64,000 bases of DNA from Cronobacter turicensis z3032 (GCA_000027065.2 FN543093.2:3910074-3974073); one strand, 5' to 3'. Shown: positions 1 through 8,916, numbered from the stretch's first letter. Numbers and translations are program-made. The notes: generated by a model not told the origin, from the letters alone.

Positions 1-397
1 TGCCATTCAACTGACTCGGATCGGAGGAACGCACTTCGTTAAGGATAATCGTTGCGCTGTTACCTGCCAGATTAGCGTTACCGTTAATATTGCCAGCCTG
101 CTGCGTAGACGTATTGGTCGTGCTGTTATTCAGCACCACACCATTTTTATCAACGTTAAACTCGGAATAAATATTGTGTGACACACCCTCACTGCTGGCC
201 TTGTTAATATCAACAACCGTTGCGCCACTAGTACTGGTATGAATTCCCGGCTGGTTCGCAGCGCTGGTATCTGCGGTAATTGCCGCACCGGCGCTTTGCA
301 CCATGCCTAATGCCAAAAGCGTGGCGAAACAGACTGGGCCCATTTTAGCTCGCAACTCTTTCGGGGCGCGAAAGGTTGATCCATTTTTATTTTTCAT
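1..397 (-). CDS. TpsA-type exoprotein (filamentous haemagglutinin family), N-terminal part only
   Basis: The reading frame starts with ATG at 397 and stays open for 132 codons to the window edge, so the gene is incomplete here. The first ~39 residues form a long signal peptide: a basic start, a hydrophobic core (CFATLLALGMV) and an AGAA-like cleavage region. The following residues contain the two-partner-secretion signature: an NxxGxSHNxY-like stretch (EGVSHNIYSEFNV), then GVVLNNS and repeated N/G-rich turns. This is the haemagglutination-activity (TPS) domain that docks on a TpsB pore. The protein is predicted to be secreted through the outer membrane as an adhesin, haemolysin or contact-dependent toxin; which one depends on the C-terminus, which is not visible. 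Its likely partner, tpsB, lies 1.3 kb upstream on the same strand, with yjbQR between them. An AAGGA Shine-Dalgarno sequence precedes the ATG. Confidence 0.85.
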   Translation of the reverse strand, partial: MKNKNGSTFRAPKELRAKMGPVCFATLLALGMVQSAGAAITADTSAANQPGIHTSTSGATVVDINKASSEGVSHNIYSEFNVDKNGVVLNNSTTNTSTQQAGNINGNANLAGNSATIILNEVRSSDPSQLNG

Positions 398-710
398 TGC
401 TCATCCTTATGACTTTTCAATAAACTATACTTGGAACGCATACCTTGAAGATGAGTAACAATCTCAATCAACAGGCGTTTTTAGTATAGGTCAATCATAT
501 ATCCAAATAATAAAACAAAGCGCTTTTCAGATGTTTGATCGTTATTATCGAGAATGATTATCTGTTATTAAAAAACAATTTCCTTGTTTTTTCTGGATAA
601 AATAAAAATAATAACTATTAGAATAGAGTAAAATTACACATATATTTTTTATATAAAGCACAATTGATCAGGGCAAAAATCAGCGTTCTGATAAAATGAA
701 TAATTCAAAT
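398..710 (-). promoter_or_regulatory. AT-rich upstream region of tpsA
   Basis: This is a non-coding stretch between the yjbR terminator and the tpsA start. It is far richer in A+T than its neighbours, as is common upstream of horizontally acquired surface-protein genes silenced by H-NS. A TATAGT hexamer about 45 bases before the tpsA ATG (near 430) could be a -10 box, but no convincing -35 box accompanies it. No gene is visible. Confidence 0.4.
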
Positions 711-751
711 AAAAAAAAATCCAGAAATGCAGCATTGCTGCGCTGCATTTC
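711..751 (-). terminator. Rho-independent terminator after yjbR
   Basis: A perfect 10-bp stem (724-733 with 742-751, GAAATGCAGC type) with an 8-base loop is followed on the minus strand by a run of nine T (711-719). It ends the yjbQR transcript before tpsA, so tpsA needs its own promoter. Confidence 0.85.
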
Positions 752-768
752 CTTCAGCGCGATGATGG

Positions 769-1122
769 CTATACCAACAATTGCTGGCGAATATGCTCCG
801 GCAACTGTCCAACAACCTGCTGATACGACGCGTCGACCAGATAATAGATCTGCGAATCCGGCAATTCGCCATCGAGATAGATCGTGCTCCAGTGCGCTTT
901 ATTAAGGTGTGCGCTGGGAAACACGTCTTTATGCTCCTGACGCAACAGTTCCGCCAGTTCCGGGCTGGTTTTCAGCGAGACGGCAGAACGATTGTTGGCC
1001 TCATGCACCATCGCAAACATGACATCGCCCACTTTAATTTGCGCAGCTTTCCACTCCTGGTGTTCGCTCTGTTCAGCGCCCGGTTTATTCATACAGAAAT
1101 CCAGCAAGTCCGAATTCGTCAT
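769..1122 (-). CDS. yjbR: MmcQ/YjbR family DNA-binding protein
   Basis: A 117-residue protein of the MmcQ/YjbR family (CyaY-like fold), the same size as E. coli YjbR. Characteristic features are the central MFAMV strand, the SLKTSPELAELLR helix and the HWSTIYLDG motif. The fold is linked to double-stranded DNA binding in some homologues; the physiological role is unknown. Its ATG overlaps the yjbQ stop as ATGA and is preceded by AAGGAG, so the two genes are translationally coupled. The order yjbQ-yjbR matches E. coli, where uvrA follows; here a TpsA gene follows instead. Confidence 0.9.
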   Translation of the reverse strand: MTNSDLLDFCMNKPGAEQSEHQEWKAAQIKVGDVMFAMVHEANNRSAVSLKTSPELAELLRQEHKDVFPSAHLNKAHWSTIYLDGELPDSQIYYLVDASYQQVVGQLPEHIRQQLLV

Positions 1123-1541
1123 AAAGATTCTCCTTGAAGCGTCGCGATTATCCGACGCGAACCGCCATGGTTACGATGTTCCCCAAGCCAGATCCCCTGC
1201 CAGGTGCCGAGCAGCAGATGCCCCTGCTTGACCGGCAATATCAGAGAAACGCCCAGCGAGGAGGATTTAATATGCGCGGGCATATCGTCCGGCCCCTCAT
1301 CATCATGCTCGTAAAGTGCGTTATCGGGCACGGCACTGAGAAAATGACTCTCCATATCGCGACGTACCGAAGGATCGCAATTTTCATTGAGCGTCAAAGA
1401 GGCTGAGGTGTGCTGAAGTAAGAGATGTAGTAACCCGACCTGCACCTGTGAAAGCGCGGGAAGCTGGCTGACGATTTCATCAGTGATCAAGTGGAAACCC
1501 CGCGGCCTGGCTTTTAATCCCAGGGTTTGTTGAAACCACAT
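1119..1541 (-). CDS. yjbQ: YjbQ/UPF0047 family protein
   Basis: A 140-residue YjbQ-family protein. The conserved HTSASLTLNEN segment (residues ~47-57), DMPAHIK and GTWQGIWLGEHR near the C-terminus are the family signature and form a probable metal-binding site. E. coli YjbQ has weak thiamine-phosphate synthase activity in vitro and can rescue thiE mutants when overproduced; the true function is unsettled. It is the first gene of a two-gene operon with yjbR (4-base ATGA overlap) and lies about 130 bp downstream of tpsB on the same strand. It may partly depend on the tpsB transcript, because no strong terminator is evident between them. Confidence 0.88.
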   Translation of the reverse strand: MWFQQTLGLKARPRGFHLITDEIVSQLPALSQVQVGLLHLLLQHTSASLTLNENCDPSVRRDMESHFLSAVPDNALYEHDDEGPDDMPAHIKSSSLGVSLILPVKQGHLLLGTWQGIWLGEHRNHGGSRRIIATLQGESL

Positions 1542-1670
1542 ACGCTGCTCCCTTAAAAATAGTGATCTTCTAAGTGTGCAGGCTGAGCGGCAAAAGGCAA
1601 AATTTCGCTGGCATTCTGCTGTAATTTTACACAGCGCGCCAGCGAACAGGATAAAAACGATGTCAGGTCG

Positions 1671-3353
1671 TCAGTATTGCCACTGCATGGCGAAACCAAG
1701 CGTGACGGGACTGGTATGCATTTCCTGAGGTTTCATGAGCGGCACGCCAGCAAAAAGATCGTAGCCAAATTTACCTTTTACGCCGCGTACACCCAGTGCT
1801 GCACCCGCCATATGTTTGCCGCTCCAGTAATCATTTTTCGAACCTTTGACTTCGCCATAGTCGACGCCAAGATAGGGCTGCATCCCCCACTGCGGCAGGT
1901 TGAGATTAATGTCGTTACGCACATACCAACCCTTATCAGCGTAGATCGTCGTTTCGCCATCGAAACCACGCACCGTCCAGCGGTTGCCGATCGTGAATTT
2001 ATCCGGCTGCGTCAGGCGATCCGGCGACATCTGCGACATAAAATGCGGTTCATAGCTCAAAGAAAGGTTGCCGAGTCTGAACGGGAACGCGCCATCGACG
2101 CCCAACGTGATAATACGCGCCTGCGGATCGGCGTTGCCCACCTGCTCTTCGGCATCTTCCTGTTCATTGAACCAGTGCACGGCTTTCTGATAGCCGAGAC
2201 TGGCTTTGAGCTGACCTAACGGCAGATACGCCAGATGCTCCAGCGACAGCTTCCAGTTACTGGTTCTGCGCCGCTGCACTTCAATCTCCACATCATTAAG
2301 CAGATAGGTGGAATTACGACGAAAGGCCTTTAATGCCAGGGTGGTCTTCTGGCTGGCGCTGCGGTAAATCACGCGACTGAGTTGTGCGCTGAGGTACTTT
2401 TCGATGCCGCTGTACAGATAACTGAATGCACCATCGTGGATAGTTTGCGTGTAACGGTATTTGCTGCCGTACAGTTCGAGCTGCCAGTATCCCCACGGGA
2501 CAGAGTAAAACGCCGAGACGTTATCGCTGCGGTGACCATCTTCATTTTTAAATCCTCCGCCCCAGGCGACGTAAAACATATCGTTAAGCGAGGTCAGATT
2601 ATCCAGATAAAAAGCCAGCCCGCCCTGGTAGCGCCCGGTATATTTGCTGCCGGAATCATCAGCCCAGGCACCAAGCCGCCAGTGTTTCGGTTGGTTGCGC
2701 GTCACTTCCACCAGCGTTTCGCCAGGCTTCGTTCCTGGCAATAACTGAATATTGGCCTCAGAACCTGGCGTGCGTTGCAGGTTCTCAAGCCCCTGTTCAA
2801 GGCCACGTAAATCAAGGACATCGCCCTGATGCTCAGGGAAGTTATTCATTGCATGTATATAATTCCCGCCGTCACCCTTAAAGACGATTTCGCTAATAGT
2901 TCCCGGGAGAATTTGAAATTTAAGCGTGCCGCTCTTGAGGTCCTGCGCCGGTATTAACACGCGTGTCGTAATATAGCCGTGTTCTATCAACCGGTTTTGC
3001 ACCGCTTTATGAATAATTTTAAGACCATTGATGCCGACGCATTTTCCTTTCACGCTCCGCGCCACATCCTGAAAAGTCATCCAGTGCGCCACCGCGTTTT
3101 TATTCTCAAGCTGAATAGCATTCACCGGGTAACAGGGTTGCTCTTCAGGCAGGTTCAGCCCCTCTTTGGGTTTATCCGCTGCGGTTGAAAGTAATGATTT
3201 GCTCTCTGTTACCAGACTTTCACGGCGGGCTTCGTCTTGCTGTTGCTGGTTTAATGCTTGCTGGTTTGCAATGACTTCCGCATTAACCGGAGAATAAATG
3301 CCGGCCAGCAATGACAGGAGCGCGGTGTATCCGCGTAAACGACAGACATTCAC
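1671..3353 (-). CDS. TpsB-family outer-membrane transporter (ShlB/FhaC/HecB type)
   Basis: A 560-residue two-partner-secretion pore, the usual length for the family. A signal peptide (residues 1-25, ending PVNA) is followed by a Q-rich linker helix. Two POTRA-like domains lie around residues 70-210 (the GYITTRVLIPAQDL and GTLKFQILPG motifs belong to POTRA_2). From about 225 onward there is an Omp85-superfamily 16-strand barrel. The VRGF motif of loop L6 is present (TVRGFDGETT, ~residue 455), and the C-terminus ends in an aromatic strand (MQWQY). It would export the TpsA at the window start. The gene occupies the place held by aphA in E. coli, beside tyrB. tpsB and tpsA are separated by yjbQR rather than adjacent, which is unusual. 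Cargo specificity cannot be read from the sequence. Confidence 0.92.
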   Translation of the reverse strand: MNVCRLRGYTALLSLLAGIYSPVNAEVIANQQALNQQQQDEARRESLVTESKSLLSTAADKPKEGLNLPEEQPCYPVNAIQLENKNAVAHWMTFQDVARSVKGKCVGINGLKIIHKAVQNRLIEHGYITTRVLIPAQDLKSGTLKFQILPGTISEIVFKGDGGNYIHAMNNFPEHQGDVLDLRGLEQGLENLQRTPGSEANIQLLPGTKPGETLVEVTRNQPKHWRLGAWADDSGSKYTGRYQGGLAFYLDNLTSLNDMFYVAWGGGFKNEDGHRSDNVSAFYSVPWGYWQLELYGSKYRYTQTIHDGAFSYLYSGIEKYLSAQLSRVIYRSASQKTTLALKAFRRNSTYLLNDVEIEVQRRRTSNWKLSLEHLAYLPLGQLKASLGYQKAVHWFNEQEDAEEQVGNADPQARIITLGVDGAFPFRLGNLSLSYEPHFMSQMSPDRLTQPDKFTIGNRWTVRGFDGETTIYADKGWYVRNDINLNLPQWGMQPYLGVDYGEVKGSKNDYWSGKHMAGAALGVRGVKGKFGYDLFAGVPLMKPQEMHTSPVTLGFAMQWQY

Positions 3354-3729
3354 AGTTATTCCTTAATCTTCCCTGATTCCTGGCTAACGATTTTTACCGC
3401 CGTACCAGTGGTTCCATAATTTGACTACGATAAAAAGGAATCTCAGGTATATATAGCGGCGTCCTGATCCCTACAAAGGAAAAATGTAAAAAAGAGTGAA
3501 TGTGCTAACTAATTAATCCAGAGATTAAATAGATTCAATGAATGATACCCGCTGTAGCCACTTATTCATTGGTCGACTAATCACCAGAAATAATTAATAC
3601 CCATCATATAAGCGCTATGAATTTTTACAACGAATGAAATGCAAGATAAACCAGCTGTTCAAATATTTCACAGCTGTTACAAATTAATGTGAAATCGATC
3701 AGAATTGGCGCAAGACGTGGGTAAATAAG
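3354..3729 (-). promoter_or_regulatory. AT-rich region upstream of tpsB
   Basis: About 375 bases lie between the tpsB start and the tyrB terminator. The sequence is strongly A+T-rich compared with the genes around it and must contain the tpsB promoter. Several TATA-like hexamers occur, so no single promoter can be picked by eye. No RNA gene or coding region is visible. Confidence 0.35.
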
Positions 3730-3759
3730 AAAAAAAGCGCCGCCAGGCAGCGCTTTTAA
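3730..3759 (-). terminator. Terminator after tyrB
   Basis: An AAAAGCGC/GCGCTTTT stem (3733-3740 with 3750-3757) closes a 9-base loop. On the minus strand the T-run of the stem base gives a typical intrinsic terminator seven bases past the tyrB stop. Confidence 0.8.
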
Positions 3760-3765
3760 AACACG

Positions 3766-4959
3766 TTACATCACGGCGGCAAACGCCTGCGCCACCTGTT
3801 TTACGTTACGGCTGTTGAGACCCGCCACGCACATGCGACCGCTGCTAATCAGGTAAACGCCGAACTCGTCACGCAGGCGATCGACCTGCGCGGCGCTGAG
3901 GCCGGTATAGCTGAACATCCCGCGCTGCCTGAGCAGATAATCGAAATTACGCCCCGGCACTTCCGTTTTGAGGACATCCACCAGCGCCTGGCGCATCTCC
4001 AGAATGCGGCTGCGCATCGCTTCAACCTCGGCGAGCCATTGCGCTTTCAGCGCGGCATCATTAAGCACCGTCGCCACCACCTGCGCGCCAAAATTCGGCG
4101 GGCTGGAGTAGTTGCGGCGCACAGTCGCTTTCAGCTGCCCCAGTACGCGCGCAGCGGTGTCTGCATCATTACAGACTACCGACAACCCGCCCACGCGCTC
4201 GCCATAGAGCGAGAAGATTTTGGAGAACGAGTTGCTGACCAGCGCCGGGAGGCCTGCGCTGGCGATAGCGCGAATGGCATAGGCATCTTCTTCCATGCCG
4301 GCGCCAAAGCCCTGATAGGCGATATCCAGGAATGGGATCAGCTCGCGCGCTTTCAGTACCTCAACGACGGCATCCCACTGGGCATTAGTGAGATCCGCGC
4401 CGGTCGGGTTATGGCAGCACGGGTGCAGCAGCACGACATCGCGCGCAGGCAGGGTGTTGAGCTTTTCCAGCAATGCCTCAAAACGCACGCCGTTGGTGGC
4501 TTCGTCAAACCAGGGGTAAGTGCTTACTTCAAACCCGGCGCCGCTGAAGATGGCCACGTGGTTTTCCCAGGTCGGATCGCTCACCCAGACGCGGGATTGT
4601 GGAAAGTAGCGTTTAAGGAAATCCGCACCGACTTTCAGCGCGCCTGAGCCGCCCACTGTCTGGATGCTGGCGATACGGCCTGCGGTCAGCGCCGGGTGAT
4701 CGGCGCCGAACAGCAGCGGCGCAATCGCGCTGCGATAGTGGTTGAGTCCTTCCATCGGGAGATAAAGCGAGGCGCCGTGTGGCTGCGCGTTAAGGCGCGC
4801 TTCTGCCTGAGCCACGGCCTGTAGCTGCGGGATAATCCCCTGTTCGTTGTAATAAAGGCCGATACTCAGGTTTACTTTGTCGCTGCGTGGATCTTCTTTA
4901 AAGCGCTCCATCAGCGAAAGGATGGGGTCGCCGGCGTAGGCGTCAACATTCTGAAACAC
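3766..4959 (-). CDS. tyrB: Aromatic-amino-acid aminotransferase
   Basis: A 397-residue PLP enzyme, the same length as E. coli TyrB. It transfers the amino group from glutamate to 4-hydroxyphenylpyruvate, phenylpyruvate or 2-ketoisocaproate (last step of tyrosine, phenylalanine and part of leucine synthesis). The PLP-binding lysine is K247 in SNSFSKIFSLYGERVG; the fold-type-I signature LLHPCCHNPTG (177-187) and LDIAYQGF (D212, Y215) are present. It is monocistronic with its own terminator. The neighbours alr and dnaB follow the E. coli order. In E. coli TyrR represses tyrB; no clear TyrR box was identified here. Confidence 0.96.
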   Translation of the reverse strand: MFQNVDAYAGDPILSLMERFKEDPRSDKVNLSIGLYYNEQGIIPQLQAVAQAEARLNAQPHGASLYLPMEGLNHYRSAIAPLLFGADHPALTAGRIASIQTVGGSGALKVGADFLKRYFPQSRVWVSDPTWENHVAIFSGAGFEVSTYPWFDEATNGVRFEALLEKLNTLPARDVVLLHPCCHNPTGADLTNAQWDAVVEVLKARELIPFLDIAYQGFGAGMEEDAYAIRAIASAGLPALVSNSFSKIFSLYGERVGGLSVVCNDADTAARVLGQLKATVRRNYSSPPNFGAQVVATVLNDAALKAQWLAEVEAMRSRILEMRQALVDVLKTEVPGRNFDYLLRQRGMFSYTGLSAAQVDRLRDEFGVYLISSGRMCVAGLNSRNVKQVAQAFAAVM

Positions 4960-5059
4960 GCTTGGTTCTCCAGATTTACGGTGTGATGTGTCTTCACAAT
5001 AAACCGGATAGCGCGGCAGATCGAGAGGGATGTGGCGGGTACGCTGCGTTCAGGAACAT

Positions 5060-5135
5060 GGCGGGTGCGCTGCGCTTACCCGCCCTACAGAAGAAGCCCG
5101 GTGTTTGTAGGGTGGATAAGCGCAGCGCACCCACC
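5060..5135. repeat. Inverted pair of an intergenic repeat (family R1) between tyrB and alr
   Basis: The first copy (5060-5088) reads GGCGGGTGCGCTGCGC followed by TTACCCGCCCTAC. The second (5107-5135) is nearly its reverse complement, GTAGGGTGGATAAGCGC then AGCGCACCCACC. Together they can form a long hairpin, and each copy is itself partly palindromic. The same element occurs at 18808, 25583, 29579, 47236 and 53973, always between genes. It resembles REP/BIME elements in placement but not in sequence. Confidence 0.85.
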
Positions 5136-5165
5136 GTCAGTCATTCACACGCCGGTGCGTTACCT

Positions 5166-6245
5166 TCACTCCAGGTAACGCATCGCCACCCTGGAGGTCA
5201 GCCGCGTAACAAGTTCGTAAGCACTCACTCCCGTTACTTCGGCGATACGTTCGACCGGCAGCGCTTCGCCCCACATCACTACTGTATCACCTGCTTTTTC
5301 CGGCGCATCGGGGCCTAAATCGACGCAGATCATATCCATCGCCACGCGCCCGACAATCGGCACTTCGCGGCCATTGACTAACACCGGCGTGCCGGTGGGC
5401 GCGCAGCGCGGATACCCGTCGCCATAGCCCATCGCCACGACGCCGAGCCGCGTGTCGCGCTCGCTCACCCAGGTGCCGCCGTAACCGACGGGTTCGCCGG
5501 CTTTATGATCGCGCACGGCGATAAGGCTTGAAATCAGCGACATCGCAGGCTGAAAGCCAAGCTCCGCGCCCCATGGGTGGGTATCGAGCGGCGACACGCC
5601 GTAGAGAATAATGCCGGGGCGTATCCAATCAAAATGCGACTGCGGCCAGAACAGGATCCCGCCGGAGGCGGCAATCGAGCGCTTGCCCGGTTTGTCATGC
5701 GTGAAGCTGTTGAAAATATCGAGCTGGCGCTCGGTAGCGCCGCAATCTGGCTCGTCGGCGCGGGCGAAATGACTCACCACGTTCACCGGCTGACGCACGT
5801 TTTTACAGGCCGCGAGCCTGTTGTAAAACGCCTGCGCCGCTTCCGGGCGCACGCCTAAGCGATGCATGCCGGTGTCGAGCTTCATCCAGACGGTGACGGG
5901 CTCTGACAGCGTCGCCTGCTCCAGCGCCGCCAGTTGCTCTTCGCTGTGTACCGCCGTGTGTAGCCGTTGCGCGGCAATCGCCGGTAGATCGTCGGCGTTA
6001 AAAAAGCCTTCGAGCAAAAGAATGGGTTGGGTAATGCCGCCTTCGCGCAGGCGCAGCGCCTCTTCGAGGCGGGCCACGCCGAACGCATCGGCATCAGGGA
6101 GAGTGCGGGCGGTCTCAAGAAGACCGTGTCCATAGGCGTTTGCCTTCACCACCGCAACCAGCTGGCTGGCGGGCGCCAGTTCACGCAGGCGTTGCAGGTT
6201 GTGACGCAGAGCGCGGCGGTTTACTACCACAGTTGCCGCTTGCAT
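5166..6245 (-). CDS. alr: Alanine racemase, biosynthetic
   Basis: A 359-residue PLP enzyme of the same length as E. coli Alr. It converts L-alanine to D-alanine for peptidoglycan cross-links. The Schiff-base lysine is K34 in AVVKANAYGHG and the opposing catalytic base is Y255 in EPVGYGGTW. The N-terminal TIM barrel (1-~235) and C-terminal beta domain are both complete. Gene order dnaB-alr-tyrB, all on one strand, matches E. coli. An ERIC element separates it from dnaB, so cotranscription with dnaB would have to pass through that structure. Confidence 0.96.
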   Translation of the reverse strand: MQAATVVVNRRALRHNLQRLRELAPASQLVAVVKANAYGHGLLETARTLPDADAFGVARLEEALRLREGGITQPILLLEGFFNADDLPAIAAQRLHTAVHSEEQLAALEQATLSEPVTVWMKLDTGMHRLGVRPEAAQAFYNRLAACKNVRQPVNVVSHFARADEPDCGATERQLDIFNSFTHDKPGKRSIAASGGILFWPQSHFDWIRPGIILYGVSPLDTHPWGAELGFQPAMSLISSLIAVRDHKAGEPVGYGGTWVSERDTRLGVVAMGYGDGYPRCAPTGTPVLVNGREVPIVGRVAMDMICVDLGPDAPEKAGDTVVMWGEALPVERIAEVTGVSAYELVTRLTSRVAMRYLE

Positions 6246-6277
6246 TGACTTTCCTTGCTTATTTAAAGAGTTACTGT

Positions 6278-6406
6278 AAATCCCCTAAATCATTCGCGTT
6301 GCAGGAAGGCGACAAGCTCGTGAATCCCCGGGAGCTTAGTGAACTAAGTGACCGGGGTGAGCGAGCGCGGTCAACGCACCTGCGGCGTGAAGGATGACGG
6401 GGATTT
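6278..6406. repeat. ERIC (intergenic repeat unit) between dnaB and alr
   Basis: A full-length ERIC of about 127 bp. The central palindrome (6320-6363) has the standard core: GTGAATCCCC, GGGAGCTTAGTG, AACTAAGTGAC, CGGGGTGAGCG. The outer arms AAATCCCC (6278-6285) and GGGGATTT (6399-6406) are inverted repeats. The right end touches the dnaB stop codon at 6406-6408. It is probably transcribed as part of the dnaB 3' end and could act as an mRNA stability or processing element. Confidence 0.88.
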
Positions 6407-7812
6407 TATTCGTCGTCGTACTGGGGCCCGGCATAATTATCAAACCGCGACCACTGCCCGTTAAACGTCAGGCGCACCGTGCCTATCGGGCCGTTACGCT
6501 GTTTACCGATAATAATCTCCGCGATGCCCTTTAAGTCGCTGTTTTCGTGATAAACCTCGTCACGATAGATAAACATAATCAGGTCGGCGTCCTGCTCGAT
6601 AGAGCCGGATTCACGCAGATCCGAGTTCACCGGACGCTTATCGGCGCGCTGCTCCAGCGAGCGGTTAAGCTGCGAGAGCGCCACCACCGGCACCTGAAGC
6701 TCTTTGGCCAGCGCTTTCAGCGAGCGGGAAATCTCGGCAATTTCCAGCGTACGGTTATCGGAGAGCGACGGCACGCGCATCAATTGCAGGTAGTCGATCA
6801 TAATCAGGCTTAAGCCGCCGTGCTCGCGGAAAATACGGCGCGCGCGTGAGCGGACTTCCGTCGGCGTCAGGCCCGAGGAGTCGTCAATATACATATTGCG
6901 CTTCTCAAGCAGGATGCCCATGGTGCCGGAAATACGCGCCCAGTCCTCATCATCGAGCTGACCGGTACGAATGCGCGTCTGATCCACGCGGGAGAGCGAC
7001 GCCAGCATACGCATCATGATCTGCTCGCCGGGCATCTCAAGGGAGAAGATCAGCACCGGTTTATCCTGCAGCATCGCGGCGTTTTCGCACAGGTTCATCG
7101 CGAACGTAGTTTTACCCATCGACGGACGCGCCGCTACGATGATCAGATCCGAGCGCTGTAAGCCCGCGGTCTTTTTGTTGAGATCCTGATAGCCCGTATC
7201 AACGCCTGTCACGCCGTCATGCGGCTGCTGGTAAAGCGATTCGATACGCGCGACGGTGGCTTCGAGGATCTGATCGATACTCTTCGGGCCTTCGTCTTTA
7301 TTGGCGCGGTTTTCGGCTATCTGGAATACGCGCGATTCGGCGAGATCGAGCAGATCTTCGCTGCTGCGGCCCTGCGGATCGTAACCGGCGTCGGCTATCT
7401 CATTGGCGACAGAAATCATGTCGCGCACGACCGCGCGTTCGCGCACGATATCCGCATAGGCGCTGATATTCGCGGCGCTTGGCGTGTTTTTAGAAAGCTC
7501 CGCGAGATACGCAAAACCGCCGACGCTTTCCAGCTGTCCCTGGAGCTCCAGCGATTCGGAAAGCGTAATCAGATCGATGGGTTTGCCCATCTCCTGCAGG
7601 CGATGCATTTCGGTGAAGATCATGCGGTGCTGGCGGGTGTAAAAATCCTCGGCCACGACGCGCTCGGCCACATCGTCCCAGCGCTCGTTATCCAGCATTA
7701 AACCGCCCAACACCGACTGTTCCGCCTCCATGGAATGCGGCGGCATTTTCAGCCCGGCGACCTGCGGGTCACGCGGTTCAGTAGGTTTGTTGAAGGGTTT
7801 ATTTCCTGCCAT
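6406..7812 (-). CDS. dnaB: Replicative DNA helicase DnaB
   Basis: A 468-residue hexameric 5'-3' helicase of the replisome. The N-terminal domain (about 25-130) interacts with DnaG; a linker follows; the RecA-like C-terminal domain has Walker A ARPSMGKTT (228-236), Walker B LIMIDYLQL and the downstream RSLKALAKEL and RNGPIGTV motifs. The ATG at 7812 is chosen because it gives the conserved MAGNKPFNK start. An in-frame TTG six codons upstream adds residues that E. coli DnaB lacks. No intein or insertion is seen. It is divergent from qorA. Confidence 0.95.
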   Translation of the reverse strand: MAGNKPFNKPTEPRDPQVAGLKMPPHSMEAEQSVLGGLMLDNERWDDVAERVVAEDFYTRQHRMIFTEMHRLQEMGKPIDLITLSESLELQGQLESVGGFAYLAELSKNTPSAANISAYADIVRERAVVRDMISVANEIADAGYDPQGRSSEDLLDLAESRVFQIAENRANKDEGPKSIDQILEATVARIESLYQQPHDGVTGVDTGYQDLNKKTAGLQRSDLIIVAARPSMGKTTFAMNLCENAAMLQDKPVLIFSLEMPGEQIMMRMLASLSRVDQTRIRTGQLDDEDWARISGTMGILLEKRNMYIDDSSGLTPTEVRSRARRIFREHGGLSLIMIDYLQLMRVPSLSDNRTLEIAEISRSLKALAKELQVPVVALSQLNRSLEQRADKRPVNSDLRESGSIEQDADLIMFIYRDEVYHENSDLKGIAEIIIGKQRNGPIGTVRLTFNGQWSRFDNYAGPQYDDE

Positions 7813-7932
7813 AGTGAATGGAGTTACCAAAAATCATCATCAGAGAGAATGAGGAGTGTATCTGATCTGAGTCGTTTTGTACTCAGTTTGCACGCTCCCG
7901 CGTTCATGCCCGACACTTAACAAGGAGTTCCT

Positions 7933-8916
7933 ATGGCGACGCGTATTGAGTTCAGCCAGCATGGCGGACCAGAAGTGTTAAAAGCGGTGACGTTTACCCC
8001 GGCCGCCCCGGACGAGCTGGAAGTGCAGGTGGAAAACAAAGCCATCGGCATCAACTATATCGACACCTATATTCGCAGCGGTCTCTACCCGCCCCCGGCG
8101 CTCCCGGCGGGCCTTGGCACCGAAGCCGCGGGCGTCGTGACGAAAGTCGGCAGCGGCGTGACGCACCTGAAACCGGGCGATCGCGTCGTCTACGCGCAGT
8201 CGGCGCTCGGCGCTTACAGCTCGGTCCATAACGTGCCGGCGGACAAAGCCGTCGTGCTCCCGGACGTCATCTCTTTTGAACAGGCGGCGGCCTGCTTTTT
8301 AAAAGGGCTGACGGTCTTTTATCTCCTGCGCAAAACCTACGAAATCAAACCCGACGAGATGTTTCTGTTCCATGCCGCGGCGGGCGGCGTCGGGCTTATC
8401 GCCTGCCAGTGGGCGAAAGCGCTGGGCGCGCGGCTTATCGGTACTGTCGGTTCTGCGGAAAAAGCCCAGCGGGCGAAGCAGGCGGGCGCCTGGCAGACCA
8501 TCAACTACCGTGAAGAAAGCGTGCCTGAAAGAGTGCGAGAGCTGACCGGCGGCAAAAAAGTCCGTGTGGTCTATGACTCGGTGGGCAAAGAAACCTGGGA
8601 GTCGTCGCTCGACTGCCTGCAACGCCGTGGGTTGATGGTGAGCTTCGGCAACGCCTCCGGCCCGGTCACCGGCGTGAATCTCGGGATTCTTAACCAGAAA
8701 GGCTCGCTTTACGTCACCCGGCCGTCGCTAAACGGCTATCTGACCAACCGCGCCGAGCTGGAAGAAGCCAGCAACGAACTCTTTTCGCTGATCGCCAGCG
8801 GGGTTATCAAAGTGGAGGTAGCGGAAGGCCAGAAGTTCGCGCTCGAAGACGCCGCACGCGCCCATAAGACACTGGAGAGCCGCAGTACGCAAGGTTCCAG
8901 CTTATTGATTCCCTGA
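7933..8916 (+). CDS. qorA: Quinone oxidoreductase (NADPH)
   Basis: A 327-residue zinc-free medium-chain dehydrogenase/reductase. The N-terminal GroES-like domain contains GLGTEAAGVV (~residues 60-69). The Rossmann domain has the NADPH-binding motif HAAAGGVGLIACQWAK (~148-163), and TINYREE follows downstream. E. coli QorA is the same length and reduces 1,4-benzoquinone-type acceptors by one electron. The start follows AAGGAG by seven bases. It is monocistronic with a strong terminator after it. Divergent pairing with dnaB is as in E. coli. Confidence 0.93.
   Translation: MATRIEFSQHGGPEVLKAVTFTPAAPDELEVQVENKAIGINYIDTYIRSGLYPPPALPAGLGTEAAGVVTKVGSGVTHLKPGDRVVYAQSALGAYSSVHNVPADKAVVLPDVISFEQAAACFLKGLTVFYLLRKTYEIKPDEMFLFHAAAGGVGLIACQWAKALGARLIGTVGSAEKAQRAKQAGAWQTINYREESVPERVRELTGGKKVRVVYDSVGKETWESSLDCLQRRGLMVSFGNASGPVTGVNLGILNQKGSLYVTRPSLNGYLTNRAELEEASNELFSLIASGVIKVEVAEGQKFALEDAARAHKTLESRSTQGSSLLIP

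Noticed and set aside
696..905. A 69-codon plus-strand frame across the yjbR 3' end
   Set aside because: It overlaps the yjbR terminator and coding sequence in antisense and looks like no protein.
7812..7830. TTG start of dnaB six codons upstream
   Set aside because: The ATG at 7812 gives the conserved MAGNKPFNK start; the extra residues are not conserved.
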